Assembly: GCA_947037115.1 (NCBI GenBank)
Contig: CAMQTN010000009.1
Span: forward strand, 1 to 61,801
DNA: 61,801 nucleotides
Reading direction: 5' to 3'
Source of the DNA: an uncultured Lachnospiraceae bacterium
GTDB lineage: Bacteria > Bacillota > Clostridia > Lachnospirales > Lachnospiraceae
How positions within the stretch are numbered: position 1 is the first letter of the stretch; the number at the start of each line of letters is the position of its first letter. A program made the translations under genes and the position numbers. Below the pieces are notes generated by a model. That model saw only the letters and a program-made list of their open reading frames with translations, did not search any database and was not told the DNA's origin. Of this stretch, positions 16,518 to 25,417 are shown in pieces.

Positions 16518-17651
16518 ATGAAGACGACCATACAAAAGATCCATGCAAAACCCGGGCAACGGATCATTGCCATAAGCGACATACACGGCCATCTGGACAA
16601 TCTGGTGCATCTGCTGAAAAAACTAAACTACGGTAAAACCGATATCCTTGTCCTCGTGGGCGATCTGGTGGACAAGGGCCCTGACAGCCTGCAAACGGTA
16701 CGTTATCTCATGGATTTATCTTCCAAGAATCAGGTTTATATTTCACAGGGAAATGTGGACGAACACCGTATGCATATACTCTGCGATACAACGGAGGGAA
16801 GCGATGAACGCTTCTGCGATTTTTTAGACTGGCAGGAAACACGCTGGGGCTGCGGACTGCTTTTGGACATGCTGTCAGAACTTAAAATTTCTGCCACATC
16901 TTTGACAGTGGGCACTGCAAATTCGTGTCGAAAGCTTTTGCTGGAACGTTATGCACCTGAAATTGATTTTCTGCGTCACCTTCCCACCATTCTGGATATG
17001 GATTCCTATATCTTCGTGCACGGCGGAATTCCCACCGATGATCTGAAAACTTTGGCCGAGACCGATCAGAGCCAATGGCTGAAAAATGATAATTTTCTGG
17101 AAAAAGGATATTCTTTTTCCAAATGTGTCGTGGTGGGACACTGGCCTGTAACACTTTACCGGCCAAAAGAAAATGATTTGAAGCCGTTTTTCGAATACGA
17201 CCGCAAAATCATCTGTATAGACGGTGGGTGCGGTTTACAGACAGCGGGGCAGTTGAATGCGATTGTTTTCCCGGATAAAGATGCGGCTATGGAAGAAATT
17301 GAAAAAGACTTTTATGATGGCTTTCCTGTTGTAACCGCTCTGGAACCACAAAAGAAGAAGCCATTCTCCCTGTATATTCAGTTTTTCGACAGTCAGGTAG
17401 AACGAATGGAAGAACAGGAGAACATAGTGCTTTGCCGCCACTTAAGCAGCGGTAAAAAAATGTGGATTCCTTCCTGCTTTCTCTATCAGAGCGACGAAAT
17501 CTGGCATGTGGACAATTACTGCGACGCGCTTCTCGAAGTAAAGGCCGGAGACAACATATCTGTTGTGTACCGTAATGCCGCCGGGTGTTATGGAAAAATC
17601 AACGGACTTGCGGGCTGGTATTACGGAGGTATTCAAAATGATTCTATCTGA
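16518..17651 (+). CDS. PPP-family metallophosphatase
   Basis: A 377-residue soluble protein with the dimetal phosphoesterase motifs of the PPP family: SDIHGH (about 20-25), GDLVDKGPDS (about 48-57) and GNVDEH (about 74-79). Two later histidine motifs are VHGGIP and VVGHWPV. The last 100 residues form a separate beta-rich domain. The family covers bacterial serine/threonine phosphatases, diadenosine tetraphosphatases and related enzymes, so the substrate is not fixed. No ribosome site precedes ATG 16518 and the promoter places the transcript start at or next to it, suggesting a leaderless message. The gene overlaps the broken dcd gene by 14 bp. Confidence 0.85.
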   Translation: MKTTIQKIHAKPGQRIIAISDIHGHLDNLVHLLKKLNYGKTDILVLVGDLVDKGPDSLQTVRYLMDLSSKNQVYISQGNVDEHRMHILCDTTEGSDERFCDFLDWQETRWGCGLLLDMLSELKISATSLTVGTANSCRKLLLERYAPEIDFLRHLPTILDMDSYIFVHGGIPTDDLKTLAETDQSQWLKNDNFLEKGYSFSKCVVVGHWPVTLYRPKENDLKPFFEYDRKIICIDGGCGLQTAGQLNAIVFPDKDAAMEEIEKDFYDGFPVVTALEPQKKKPFSLYIQFFDSQVERMEEQENIVLCRHLSSGKKMWIPSCFLYQSDEIWHVDNYCDALLEVKAGDNISVVYRNAAGCYGKINGLAGWYYGGIQNDSI

Positions 17652-17893
17652 TAAGGCAATTATGTCTTTACTCAAAAAAGGAACCCTATCCATATCGCCG
17701 CTTCAGGATGACCAGATTCAGCCTGCAAGCGTAGATATCAGACTCGGAAATACCTTTTGCGTTGTAGAAGATTCGCCGCAGAATCGGACAACTGGTATTT
17801 GCACAGATGGATCAGGCCGCCTCGAAACCTTACCGCGGCAAATATCAGGGACAGAGGGGCGCTACCGGGTCTAAGGTATATTTAGATAAATAG
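17638..17893 (+). pseudogene. dcd: dCTP deaminase gene with large internal deletion
   Basis: ATG 17638, after ACGGAGG, opens MILSDKAIMSLLKKGTLSIS and QIQPASVDIRLGN, the N-terminus of dCTP deaminase. Near 17780 the homology jumps to the protein's C-terminus in a different frame (RIGQLVFAQMDQ, then PYRGKYQGQRGATGS), ending at TAG 17893. About 95-100 central residues with the catalytic Glu are missing. The original frame stops at 17874. The enzyme normally deaminates dCTP to dUTP for dTMP synthesis, and this copy cannot. It was translationally coupled to the phosphatase. Confidence 0.8.
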
Positions 17894-17916
17894 CGAGACA
17901 GTCAAAACTGTCCCGC
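17893..17916. terminator. Hairpin between convergent dcd remnant and chemoreceptor gene
   Basis: GCGAGACAGT (17893-17902) pairs with ACTGTCCCGC (17907-17916) around CAAA, with one A-C mismatch. The U-tract on either strand is poor, so this is only a probable terminator for the converging genes. Confidence 0.45.
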
Positions 17917-17934
17917 TGTCATAAGACAAAGCGA

Positions 17935-19881
17935 TTATTTCAAAGTAAACTGATCCGACAAAAGTTTCAGTCGCTGGGACTGGGAAGCCAGCTCCTGAGA
18001 AATGGCCGCGCTTTCCTCCGAGGTTGCGGAGGTTGTCTGAACCACTTCAGAAATCTGATCGATACCCAAATTAATTTGATCAATGTCAGCTGTCTGGCTC
18101 GCTACCGCCTCCACAACAGTTCCCATCTTGACAGTTACGTTCCCGGCGCTGTCATTGGTTTTGTTCAGAGAGTCCGTGACAGTATTTACTGCCCTGCTAC
18201 CCTCCGCAACAACTGCAATAGATTCTTCAATCAGACTCTTGACGGCCTTGGCTGCTTCGTCAGACTTATTGGCCAGTTCCCGTACCTCGTCAGCCACAAC
18301 CGCAAAACCCTTACCTGCCGTACCTGCGCGGGCAGCTTCCACGGAAGCATTTAAAGCCAGGATGTTCGTCTGAAAAGCTATGTTTTCGATGGTGTCAATA
18401 ATTTTACCGATTTTTTCGGAAGAATCGGAAATTTTCTCCATAGCGCTGTTCAGGTCCTGAACATGTTCCATGCTGGCCGCCAGCTGAGAGCCTGCCTGAT
18501 TCACAAAATAATTTACTTCTTCTGCCGCAGTCGCAGTCTGTCTGGAGCTTTCGGAAATAGTCGCAACCGTAGCGGATAACTCCTGAATTGCGCTGGCCTG
18601 CTCGGTAGCCCCCTGACTCAGGGACTGCGCTCCGTCAGCCATCTGCCCGGAGCTGGCTGCCACCGTATCCACCGACTGGCTGATCTGGGAGAGGATATTA
18701 TTCAAGGAAGAATTAATCCCCTTCATGGATTCCTCGATAAGGTTGAAATCGCCTTCATAGGTTTCCGTAATTGCCTCATGAAAATCGCCTTTTGCCATTT
18801 TGTCCAGATGATAAGAAACATCCTGCACTACTTTTGCCAGCTTCACAACCGTAGTTTCCAAAGCTTTGGTCAGCGCTTCAGGTTCGCCGCTGGTTCTGAT
18901 TCCCGGAGCAGGCGTATGGATATCCCCGTCCGCCAGCTGCTCCAGACGGGTAATGCAGGCGCGTATCGGGCGGGAGATAGAACGCGCAATCACCACCGCA
19001 ATCGGGATAGAAGCAACTACTACGGCAATGACAACCAGAAGCGTAAGAAAAATACTCTGGTCCAACGTCGATTTAAATTCCCGCTGGCTTGCCTCAATGG
19101 CGATACTCCAGTTTTGATTGCCGCCAATGGGCGCAAAGCCTACGAACTTGTTGTCACCGTAAAACTGATAGCGTCCAAATCCTGTTTCTCCCTGAATCAT
19201 ACGCTGATTCACAGCCGCTACATCAGCCACACTGGGATCACTTTTAACCGCTTCAATCATATTTGAGCCTTCTTCCACCACTGCTTTTTCCCGGTGGCCG
19301 ATGACATTTCCCCGCTGATCCAGCACATAGGCGACTCCGTCGTCTCCCATGGCCAGATTCACCACAATGTCTGTCAAAAAGTCGGCACTGATGCCGCCAT
19401 AGACGATACCTTCAAAACTGCCATTGACAACAATCGGCACCTCCAGTAAAAATATCATCTGATTGCCATCGCTCATGATATCAGATATGTAAGGCTGCAT
19501 AGAAGACTTGCACTGCTGAAAATATTCCTCGTCTGCGTAACTGAAGCCTGTGGACGAAAAGCCTGTGGCATCCATCTTACCCGTGTACAGGAAGCCATTC
19601 CGGGCAGCAATCTCGTCCCGTATGGGAACAAGCTCAGGATCGTCTGGCGCAGATTGAATGAAAATATCGGAAGCCGCCGCCTCCTGCAGGGCTGTCCAGT
19701 AATTGTCCATTCGCCACTCCACAGCATTCGCTGCCATCTGGGTGGCCGGCCCCAGCGTCTTTTCCATAAGGATGTCGATACCGTTGGCATTTAACAGAGC
19801 GGTAATCACACCGATCAATGTGGAACCAAGCAGTACCACTGTCAGAATACTAACTAAAATCTTTGACTTGATTGTTTTCAT
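17935..19881 (-). CDS. Methyl-accepting chemotaxis protein
   Basis: A 648-residue membrane chemoreceptor. It has an N-terminal helix (about 8-30), an extracellular dCache-type sensor (about 35-275), a second helix ([19 protein letters not shown]), HAMP, and a cytoplasmic signalling domain with hairpin core [20 protein letters not shown] and [12 protein letters not shown]. It should signal through CheA/CheW, which are not in the window. The ligand is unknown. The start at 19881 is chosen for GGAG 8 nt upstream. An in-frame codon six residues earlier lacks a site. A strong promoter lies about 90 bp upstream, so the gene is transcribed alone. Confidence 0.92.
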   Translation of the reverse strand: MKTIKSKILVSILTVVLLGSTLIGVITALLNANGIDILMEKTLGPATQMAANAVEWRMDNYWTALQEAAASDIFIQSAPDDPELVPIRDEIAARNGFLYTGKMDATGFSSTGFSYADEEYFQQCKSSMQPYISDIMSDGNQMIFLLEVPIVVNGSFEGIVYGGISADFLTDIVVNLAMGDDGVAYVLDQRGNVIGHREKAVVEEGSNMIEAVKSDPSVADVAAVNQRMIQGETGFGRYQFYGDNKFVGFAPIGGNQNWSIAIEASQREFKSTLDQSIFLTLLVVIAVVVASIPIAVVIARSISRPIRACITRLEQLADGDIHTPAPGIRTSGEPEALTKALETTVVKLAKVVQDVSYHLDKMAKGDFHEAITETYEGDFNLIEESMKGINSSLNNILSQISQSVDTVAASSGQMADGAQSLSQGATEQASAIQELSATVATISESSRQTATAAEEVNYFVNQAGSQLAASMEHVQDLNSAMEKISDSSEKIGKIIDTIENIAFQTNILALNASVEAARAGTAGKGFAVVADEVRELANKSDEAAKAVKSLIEESIAVVAEGSRAVNTVTDSLNKTNDSAGNVTVKMGTVVEAVASQTADIDQINLGIDQISEVVQTTSATSEESAAISQELASQSQRLKLLSDQFTLK

Positions 19882-19968
19882 GTGATTTCTCCATATCATT
19901 TCTGTAAATTTTGTTCGTTTCTCCGATGGATGTTAATCCGATTCCGCCATATAGTATATAGCTATATA

Positions 19969-19998
19969 ATTATAGTAAAGACCTGTTACCTGTGTCAA
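19969..19998 (-). promoter_or_regulatory. Near-consensus promoter for the chemoreceptor gene
   Basis: Minus-strand TTGACA (19998-19993) and TATAAT (19974-19969) are both perfect hexamers, with an 18-bp spacer. This is a strong SigA promoter and not a flagellar SigD promoter, so the receptor need not be co-regulated with motility genes. Confidence 0.8.
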
Positions 19999-20108
19999 GA
20001 TTGACACCTCTTTTCTGCTGCCTGGATGTTCTTGTGTTTTCACTTTTTTTACCATATCATTTATGATAAGATAATATAAAAATCCAGCATAGAACGGAGA
20101 AGAACACC

Positions 20109-20345
20109 ATGCTTTCTTTTTTCCCTGCAAGAAGACACAAAGAGGAAACTCCTGTACCGGTTTCTTTTGACAGGGGCACGCACAAACCTGTTCTTCGATG
20201 CAGTATCTGCACAGGAGAACAGGTAGCCGGCTTTAAAAATTTAAATACAGGAAAATTTCAGGAGGTCATGCTCGTCAAAAACGAGAAGGAGCTTAAGGAA
20301 TTTATGAACCGGTACGGGATCAGCGAAATCAGCAAGGAGTATTGA
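20109..20345 (+). CDS. Small conserved-looking protein with a CxxC motif
   Basis: A 78-residue protein starting at ATG 20109 behind ACGGAG. It has a basic N-terminus (FFPARRHKEE), the central segment VLRCSICTGEQVAGFKN with a CxxC pair, and a C-terminal helix (EKELKEFMNRYGI). I do not recognise the family. The CxxC could bind a metal or act as a redox pair, but only two cysteines are seen. It lies alone between divergent chemoreceptor and convergent ManC genes. A TATCATTTATGATA palindrome lies between its -10-like TAATAT (20072) and its -35 region. Confidence 0.7.
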   Translation: MLSFFPARRHKEETPVPVSFDRGTHKPVLRCSICTGEQVAGFKNLNTGKFQEVMLVKNEKELKEFMNRYGISEISKEY

Positions 20346-20362
20346 TAAAAACCATAACACCC

Positions 20363-21670
20363 CTATTCCAGCTTTTTCTTATCCGCCACGCTGATCTCCT
20401 GCCCCACCTGCACTTCAATCACCTGTAATACCGTATCGGCAATAATCGTATGGGGCGTTCCGGCTTTCATGGTAATCACATCCCCGGCAGTTACTTTACG
20501 TTCCACGCCGCCTATGACGGTGCGGCCCTCCCCCTCAATGACATTCCAGATCTCATCACGGCGCTCATGGCTGTGATAATTCATCTTATGCCCCGCATTC
20601 AGGGTAACCTTGATGGTCATACTGCCCTCTCCGATATCAATGACGCGAAAGCTGCCCCATGATTTTTCCGCAAACATAATCTGCTGGTCAATGGCGTCCA
20701 CAAAGGGCTTAATATAGCTTGACTGTGCTTTATCCGAGACAAGGATTCCCTCAGGACTGGCCGAAACTACCATGTCTTTCAGCCCCATACAGAGCACAGG
20801 TACATCCAGTTCATTCACCACATGCACATTTTCGCATGTATCATTCAGGATCGCCTTACCGATATTGGGACTCTCCATGGCCTCTGTCAGCGTATTCCAG
20901 GTTCCCATGTCCTTCCACATACCGCTAAAGCGCATTACTTCAATGCAGGGTTCATGTTCCACTACCGCATAGTCAAAGCTGATCTTCTGAAGGGTATCAT
21001 ATTTATCATAAAGATCCTGATAATCCTGAAACGCAATCAGCTCATGTGCACGTCCAAGCACATACCCCAAACGGAAGGCGAACACGCCGCCGTTCCAGAG
21101 CGCTCCCCTGCTGATATAATCTTTTGCAGTCTCCTCATCCGGCTTCTCCTTAAACACGGATACGCGGCTGACCGCTGTTTTGCTCTCCGGAATAATATAA
21201 CCGTATTTTGCACTTGGATAAGTGGGCTCAATTCCCATAAGCACAAGATTTGCCTCACTGTCTGACGCAAGCCTGCCCAGTTCCTCCAACGCTTCAAAAT
21301 AATCCTGCTCCACATAAGGGTCTACCGGACAGACTACCACGGATTCATTTTCAGAAACACCCCTCACATCATGGAGATAAGCCGTCGCCAGTGCAATGGC
21401 CGGAAACGTGTCACGTCTGCAAGGCTCCACACTGACGCCGACCTCCGTCCCCAGCTGGTTATGAATTGCCGACACCTGAGATTTTGAAGTGGCAATGGTA
21501 ACATTAGCCGACGCATCCACGGAGAGAATCTGTCGATAGACCCGCTGTACCATAGACTCATAATCGCCCGCATCGGTCTTGAATATCTTGATAAACTGCT
21601 TAGACCGCGTATCATTGGAGAGGGGCCACAGGCGTTTGCCTGAACCGCCTGACAAAAGGACAATGTTCAT
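20363..21670 (-). CDS. Mannose-1-phosphate guanylyltransferase with cupin domain
   Basis: A 435-residue ManC/type II enzyme that makes GDP-mannose from GTP and mannose-1-phosphate. The nucleotidyltransferase domain begins with MNIVLLSGGSGKRLWPLSND (pyrophosphorylase signature) and includes ALWNGGVFAFR. The C-terminal 110 residues are a cupin (MNYHSHERRDEIWNVIEGEG, then AGTPHTI), as in phosphomannose isomerase fusions, though the isomerase activity is not certain. GDP-mannose feeds surface polysaccharides. The gene lies 24 bp after the S41 protease gene and is probably co-transcribed with it. Confidence 0.9.
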   Translation of the reverse strand: MNIVLLSGGSGKRLWPLSNDTRSKQFIKIFKTDAGDYESMVQRVYRQILSVDASANVTIATSKSQVSAIHNQLGTEVGVSVEPCRRDTFPAIALATAYLHDVRGVSENESVVVCPVDPYVEQDYFEALEELGRLASDSEANLVLMGIEPTYPSAKYGYIIPESKTAVSRVSVFKEKPDEETAKDYISRGALWNGGVFAFRLGYVLGRAHELIAFQDYQDLYDKYDTLQKISFDYAVVEHEPCIEVMRFSGMWKDMGTWNTLTEAMESPNIGKAILNDTCENVHVVNELDVPVLCMGLKDMVVSASPEGILVSDKAQSSYIKPFVDAIDQQIMFAEKSWGSFRVIDIGEGSMTIKVTLNAGHKMNYHSHERRDEIWNVIEGEGRTVIGGVERKVTAGDVITMKAGTPHTIIADTVLQVIEVQVGQEISVADKKKLE

Positions 21671-21694
21671 AGAAACCTCCCAACTTATATCTGC

Positions 21695-23083
21695 CTATCT
21701 TCCGGCTTTCTTAATCTCCTCCACAGCCGCCTCAAGCTGATTGTCCACGCCATCCTCATAGTAAGCGTCAGCGTCAAACTCGCAGACCACATCCGGCTCA
21801 ATGCCGACTCCGTGGATATTGTTGCCGTTCGGAGTGTAATATGCACTGATCGTCAGTTTCAGGGCAGTGCCGTCAGTCAAAGGCAGTACCCGCTGGACAA
21901 TCCCCTTGCCAAAAGTAGTCGTTCCCAGCAGAGTACCCTTCCTGTAATCTTTAATGGCGCCTGCAAGAATCTCGGAAGCACTGGCCGAATTTCCGTTGAC
22001 CAGAACAACCAACGGCATATCCAGCTCTTTTCTGCCGTCACAGGTGTATTCGTCACGCTGTCCATACTTATCTTCCGTGTAGACAATCAGGCCTTTAGGC
22101 AGTATCTCTCTTGCAATGTCCACAACCACGCTTAAGCTGCCGCCCGGATTGCCGCGCAGATCGAGAATGAGCCCTCTGGCGCCGGACCCTTTGATCACAG
22201 CCAGCGCCTCAGTAAACTGATCTGTTGTAACCTCATCAAATTCCGTGATTTGAATATAGCCGATATTACCTTCGAGCATCTCATATTTGACAGTAGGTGA
22301 CTCAATCTTGCGACGCTCCACATCTATTTCCAGATAATCGCTCTCACCTTCCCTGTATATGGTAAGATGAACAGTCGTTCCCTCTTCGCCTTTCACCATG
22401 GAAACAATTTCAGACAACTCCATTCCCATAGTTGACACCCCATCCACCAGATAGAGCAGATCGTCAGCCCGAAGTCCGGCTTCCTGCGCAGGTGTATTTT
22501 CAATTACACCTGATATTTTTCCAAGCCCAGTATTGGGATCAATCATCAGATATGCACCGATACCATAGTAAACTCCCTCCGTCTCCTGCATGAGGTCGCT
22601 CCACTCTTCCTCGGTATAGTAGACGGAATAAGGATCGCCCAATGAACTCACCATGCCCGCATACATACCTTCAGTCATGGCGTCGACATCGATATCTGCA
22701 TCCTGATAATAATACTCTTCAATCACGTCCTCAATCGCGGCGAGCTTTTTCTCGGTATCCTCACTCACAACGCTGTCAGCCGTACCGCTTTTCGCCACAT
22801 TTCTGCTGTCCACAGCCTCATAAACCTTTGTGACCGCAAAAGTGCAGCCCGCTATCAATGCAGTCGATGCAATACCAACCACAAGTCCCAAAACAAAGTT
22901 GCCGCCCCCTTTGTCATTTCCCTGTCCATGGCCCGGATTCTGCATGGGCTGCGGCGGCTGTCCGTTATTATAATTGCCATTATAGCCCCCGCCATATGCA
23001 CCATTGTTGGGATTAGACTGACGGTTGCCGTTCTGATATCCATAGTCATTGTAATAGCGGTTGTTATTATCGTTTAAGTTCAA
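21695..23083 (-). CDS. S41-family C-terminal processing peptidase
   Basis: A 462-residue membrane-anchored serine protease. The N-terminal 65 residues are cytoplasmic and rich in Asn, Gly and Tyr. One helix follows (FVLGLVVGIASTALIAGCTF), then a PDZ domain (about 190-270) and the S41 domain with catalytic Ser in NGNSASASEIL and Lys in TTFGKGIVQ. CtpA/CtpB-type enzymes process wall hydrolases or signalling proteins outside the cell. The start is TTG at 23083 behind GAGGAG. The nearby ATG is out of frame. It lies downstream of ftsEX and an M23 hydrolase, which suggests a role in controlling division hydrolases. Confidence 0.92.
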   Translation of the reverse strand: MNLNDNNNRYYNDYGYQNGNRQSNPNNGAYGGGYNGNYNNGQPPQPMQNPGHGQGNDKGGGNFVLGLVVGIASTALIAGCTFAVTKVYEAVDSRNVAKSGTADSVVSEDTEKKLAAIEDVIEEYYYQDADIDVDAMTEGMYAGMVSSLGDPYSVYYTEEEWSDLMQETEGVYYGIGAYLMIDPNTGLGKISGVIENTPAQEAGLRADDLLYLVDGVSTMGMELSEIVSMVKGEEGTTVHLTIYREGESDYLEIDVERRKIESPTVKYEMLEGNIGYIQITEFDEVTTDQFTEALAVIKGSGARGLILDLRGNPGGSLSVVVDIAREILPKGLIVYTEDKYGQRDEYTCDGRKELDMPLVVLVNGNSASASEILAGAIKDYRKGTLLGTTTFGKGIVQRVLPLTDGTALKLTISAYYTPNGNNIHGVGIEPDVVCEFDADAYYEDGVDNQLEAAVEEIKKAGR

Positions 23084-23131
23084 GATGCTTCATCTCCTCA
23101 TACACTTGATATATCTTTCATCCATTCCATT

Positions 23132-23180
23132 CGCAAACCGCCTCTTCAAGGCTTCTCCGCCGCTTCGCGGCTATGTTTGC
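23132..23180 (-). repeat. 49-nt two-hairpin intergenic element, copy 1
   Basis: An outer stem CGCAAAC/GTTTGC (23132-23138 and 23175-23180) encloses two hairpins: GCCT/AGGC (23140-23152) and GCCGC-TTC-GCGGC (23159-23171). A copy of identical length with different hairpin stems is at 55405. It lies in the minus-strand transcript between the M23 hydrolase gene and the S41 gene. Confidence 0.55.
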
Positions 23181-23218
23181 TCATAATCGGGCGCTCCGCT
23201 CATGCGTTTGTATTTGGC

Positions 23219-23245
23219 CGAAAACTCATGCAAGCATGATTTTCG
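23219..23245. repeat. 27-bp palindrome, copy 1
   Basis: CGAAAACTCATGCAAGCATG followed by ATTTTCG forms a near-perfect inverted repeat centred on CATG-CAAG-CATG. A copy with three base differences is at 43201. It lies in the M23-S41 spacer together with the 49-nt element. Confidence 0.6.
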
Positions 23246-23271
23246 TCCGCATACAACGCATGGCTGAACTG

Positions 23272-24501
23272 TTACTTTAAATAATTCCAAGGGCTCACAT
23301 AGTTTCCGTTCAGGCGTACACTGAAATGCAGGTGCGGCCCGGTGGATCGTCCGGTAGAGCCCACAGCCGCGATGTTCTGTCCCTTGGAGACACTCTGTCC
23401 CTTGGAGACATAGAGTGCTGAACAGTGCATATATATGGTATACAGTCCGCTTCCGTGGTTGAGCATAATATAGTTGCCCATGCTGCTGCTGTAAGCCGCC
23501 GCCACCACATCCCCGTCGTAAGCCGCCACAATGGGAGTTCCTGAAGCCGCCGCCATATCCAAACCGTTGTGGAACTTCTGCACGCCGAGAATGGGATGCA
23601 TGCGGTTTCCATACTCGTCTGAGATGCGCTTATATCCCGGGCAGGGCCAGGCAAACATACCGCCATTGTAGATCCTGGCCTGGGCGTTCTCTGCCTCCAG
23701 CCTTGCCTTCTCCTCCGCTACCGCTTTCTCCAAAGCCGCTATCTCAGCGTTCTCCTGCGCAATCATGGACTCGTATTCTTTGATCGCTGCCTCTTTGTTG
23801 GCAATATCGCCGCTGACGGAGGCAATCTGTGCCTCTTTCTCCCCGATCAGGCTATTAATATTGGCTTCTTCCTGTTTTACCGCCTCTCTCACTTCATCCA
23901 AAACTTCTTTTTCCGCTTCCAGCTCCTCTTTACAGAGCTCCACGTATTTTCTGGTCTCCACGTACTCATCCAGTTTTTCCCTGTCATAACGGGAAAGGGA
24001 TTCGATGTAATCGGCGCGGTTTACGATCCCCGAAATACTGTCTGAACCGAAAAGTGTTTCCATATAAAAGGAATCGCTTCGCTCATACATGAACTGGATA
24101 CGTTTCTTCATGGCTGCATACTGTTCCTCCTGCTGTACGACAGCCGCCTCCAAATCCCGCGTCGTCTCCTCGATCTCTTCCTCTTTTTCGATAATCATTG
24201 TATTATATTGCTCAATCTTCTCCTGTATGTCAGCAAGCTGCCCGTCCAGCTGCTGTACATAGGCCGTCAGGTCGCTCTTGGACTGTTCCAGCTCCTTTTT
24301 CAGCTTTTCCACGTCAGTCAGACTGCTTTTCAGACCGGAAACCTGCTGCTTTGCCTTCTCAATCTCCCGTTCCTTCTCCTGAATGCTCTCGTTGGTCACC
24401 GCCTTCGCGGGAATACCGGGAACGGCACAGGAAATTACAAACACGAGGCACAAACATAAAATTGCAATTCTCTTTACTTTTTTCTGCCAATCTTTTTTCA
24501 A
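23272..24501 (-). CDS. EnvC-like murein hydrolase with M23 domain
   Basis: A 409-residue exported protein with a signal peptide (about 8-33, cleavage near VPGIPAKA). A long coiled coil follows (about 35-270), then a LytM/M23 domain with zinc-ligand motifs HNGLDMAA (H-x3-D) and HLHFSV (HxH). The coiled coil plus LytM layout is that of EnvC and related FtsEX partners. EnvC itself is catalytically dead, whereas this protein keeps the ligands. It follows ftsX by 19 bp, so FtsEX probably activates it at the division site. Confidence 0.9.
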   Translation of the reverse strand: MKKDWQKKVKRIAILCLCLVFVISCAVPGIPAKAVTNESIQEKEREIEKAKQQVSGLKSSLTDVEKLKKELEQSKSDLTAYVQQLDGQLADIQEKIEQYNTMIIEKEEEIEETTRDLEAAVVQQEEQYAAMKKRIQFMYERSDSFYMETLFGSDSISGIVNRADYIESLSRYDREKLDEYVETRKYVELCKEELEAEKEVLDEVREAVKQEEANINSLIGEKEAQIASVSGDIANKEAAIKEYESMIAQENAEIAALEKAVAEEKARLEAENAQARIYNGGMFAWPCPGYKRISDEYGNRMHPILGVQKFHNGLDMAAASGTPIVAAYDGDVVAAAYSSSMGNYIMLNHGSGLYTIYMHCSALYVSKGQSVSKGQNIAAVGSTGRSTGPHLHFSVRLNGNYVSPWNYLK

Positions 24502-24520
24502 CTTTTATCCTCTAAAATAA

Positions 24521-25417
24521 TCAGACTCTCAGGTGCCTTCTAACCGTCACTATACTGCCAAGGAAACCAATACCCACGCCCAGACCCAAAGATACGGGCA
24601 CCAGCACATTAAACACTTCCTCCACCGCCACGAAGCTGAGAAGAGAAGAAAGCTGGGGAAACCGGTCCGTTACATAAGTCAGGACCACATTATATATGGC
24701 ATAAATAAAGCCCAGCGGCATAGCAGCGCCGATCAGTCCGATCATAATACCTTCCACCACGAAAGGGGATCGTACAAAAAAGTCCGTAGCCCCAATATAT
24801 TTCATGATATTGATCTCTTCCTTACGGACGGAAATACCAATGGCTACGGTATTGCTGATCAGGAAAATGGACACCGCCAGCAGAATCGCGATGATACCCA
24901 CGGAAACATAGGCAATCAGCGCATTCACTCCCGTCAGGGTGGTTGCCACCAGTTCCGAACGGTTGACCATACGCACACCCTCTATAGATTCCAGATAAGT
25001 CACCAGCGCCGACTGCATGGACACATCATTCAGATACACCTGGTAGTTTGCAGAATTCTCCAACGGATTCTCGGTAAAACCGTCGCCGTATTCTCCCAGG
25101 TATTCATCACGGAAACTCTCCCACGCCTCCTCGGCGGAGATAAAATCCATTTTCGCCACCTCAGGCCGTTTTGCAATCATGTCACCGATCTGCTGAATCC
25201 GTACATCCTCAATTCCCTCGTCAAAAAACACCCAGACGGAGACGCCCTCTTCCGCATTTTTCACGATATGCTGGAAGTTCGCCACAACAGCATAAAAAAT
25301 ACCGAAGAGAAACAGACATGCCGCTATGGTTGCAATGGACGCAAGCGAGAAGAGCTTATTTCGGAAAATGTTGCGAAAGCCCTGCTTAAGCGTGTAAAAA
25401 AACGTATTAATCCTCAT
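24521..25417 (-). CDS. ftsX: Cell division protein FtsX
   Basis: A 298-residue protein with the FtsX plan: a short cytoplasmic start, a first helix (FSLASIATIAACLFLFGIFY), an extracellular domain of about 130 residues, then three helices. The segment SNTVAIGISVRKEEINIMKY is characteristic. FtsX passes ATP-driven motions of FtsE to peptidoglycan hydrolases outside. The M23 protein immediately downstream is the likely partner. It overlaps the end of ftsE by 11 bp. Confidence 0.95.
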   Translation of the reverse strand: MRINTFFYTLKQGFRNIFRNKLFSLASIATIAACLFLFGIFYAVVANFQHIVKNAEEGVSVWVFFDEGIEDVRIQQIGDMIAKRPEVAKMDFISAEEAWESFRDEYLGEYGDGFTENPLENSANYQVYLNDVSMQSALVTYLESIEGVRMVNRSELVATTLTGVNALIAYVSVGIIAILLAVSIFLISNTVAIGISVRKEEINIMKYIGATDFFVRSPFVVEGIMIGLIGAAMPLGFIYAIYNVVLTYVTDRFPQLSSLLSFVAVEEVFNVLVPVSLGLGVGIGFLGSIVTVRRHLRV

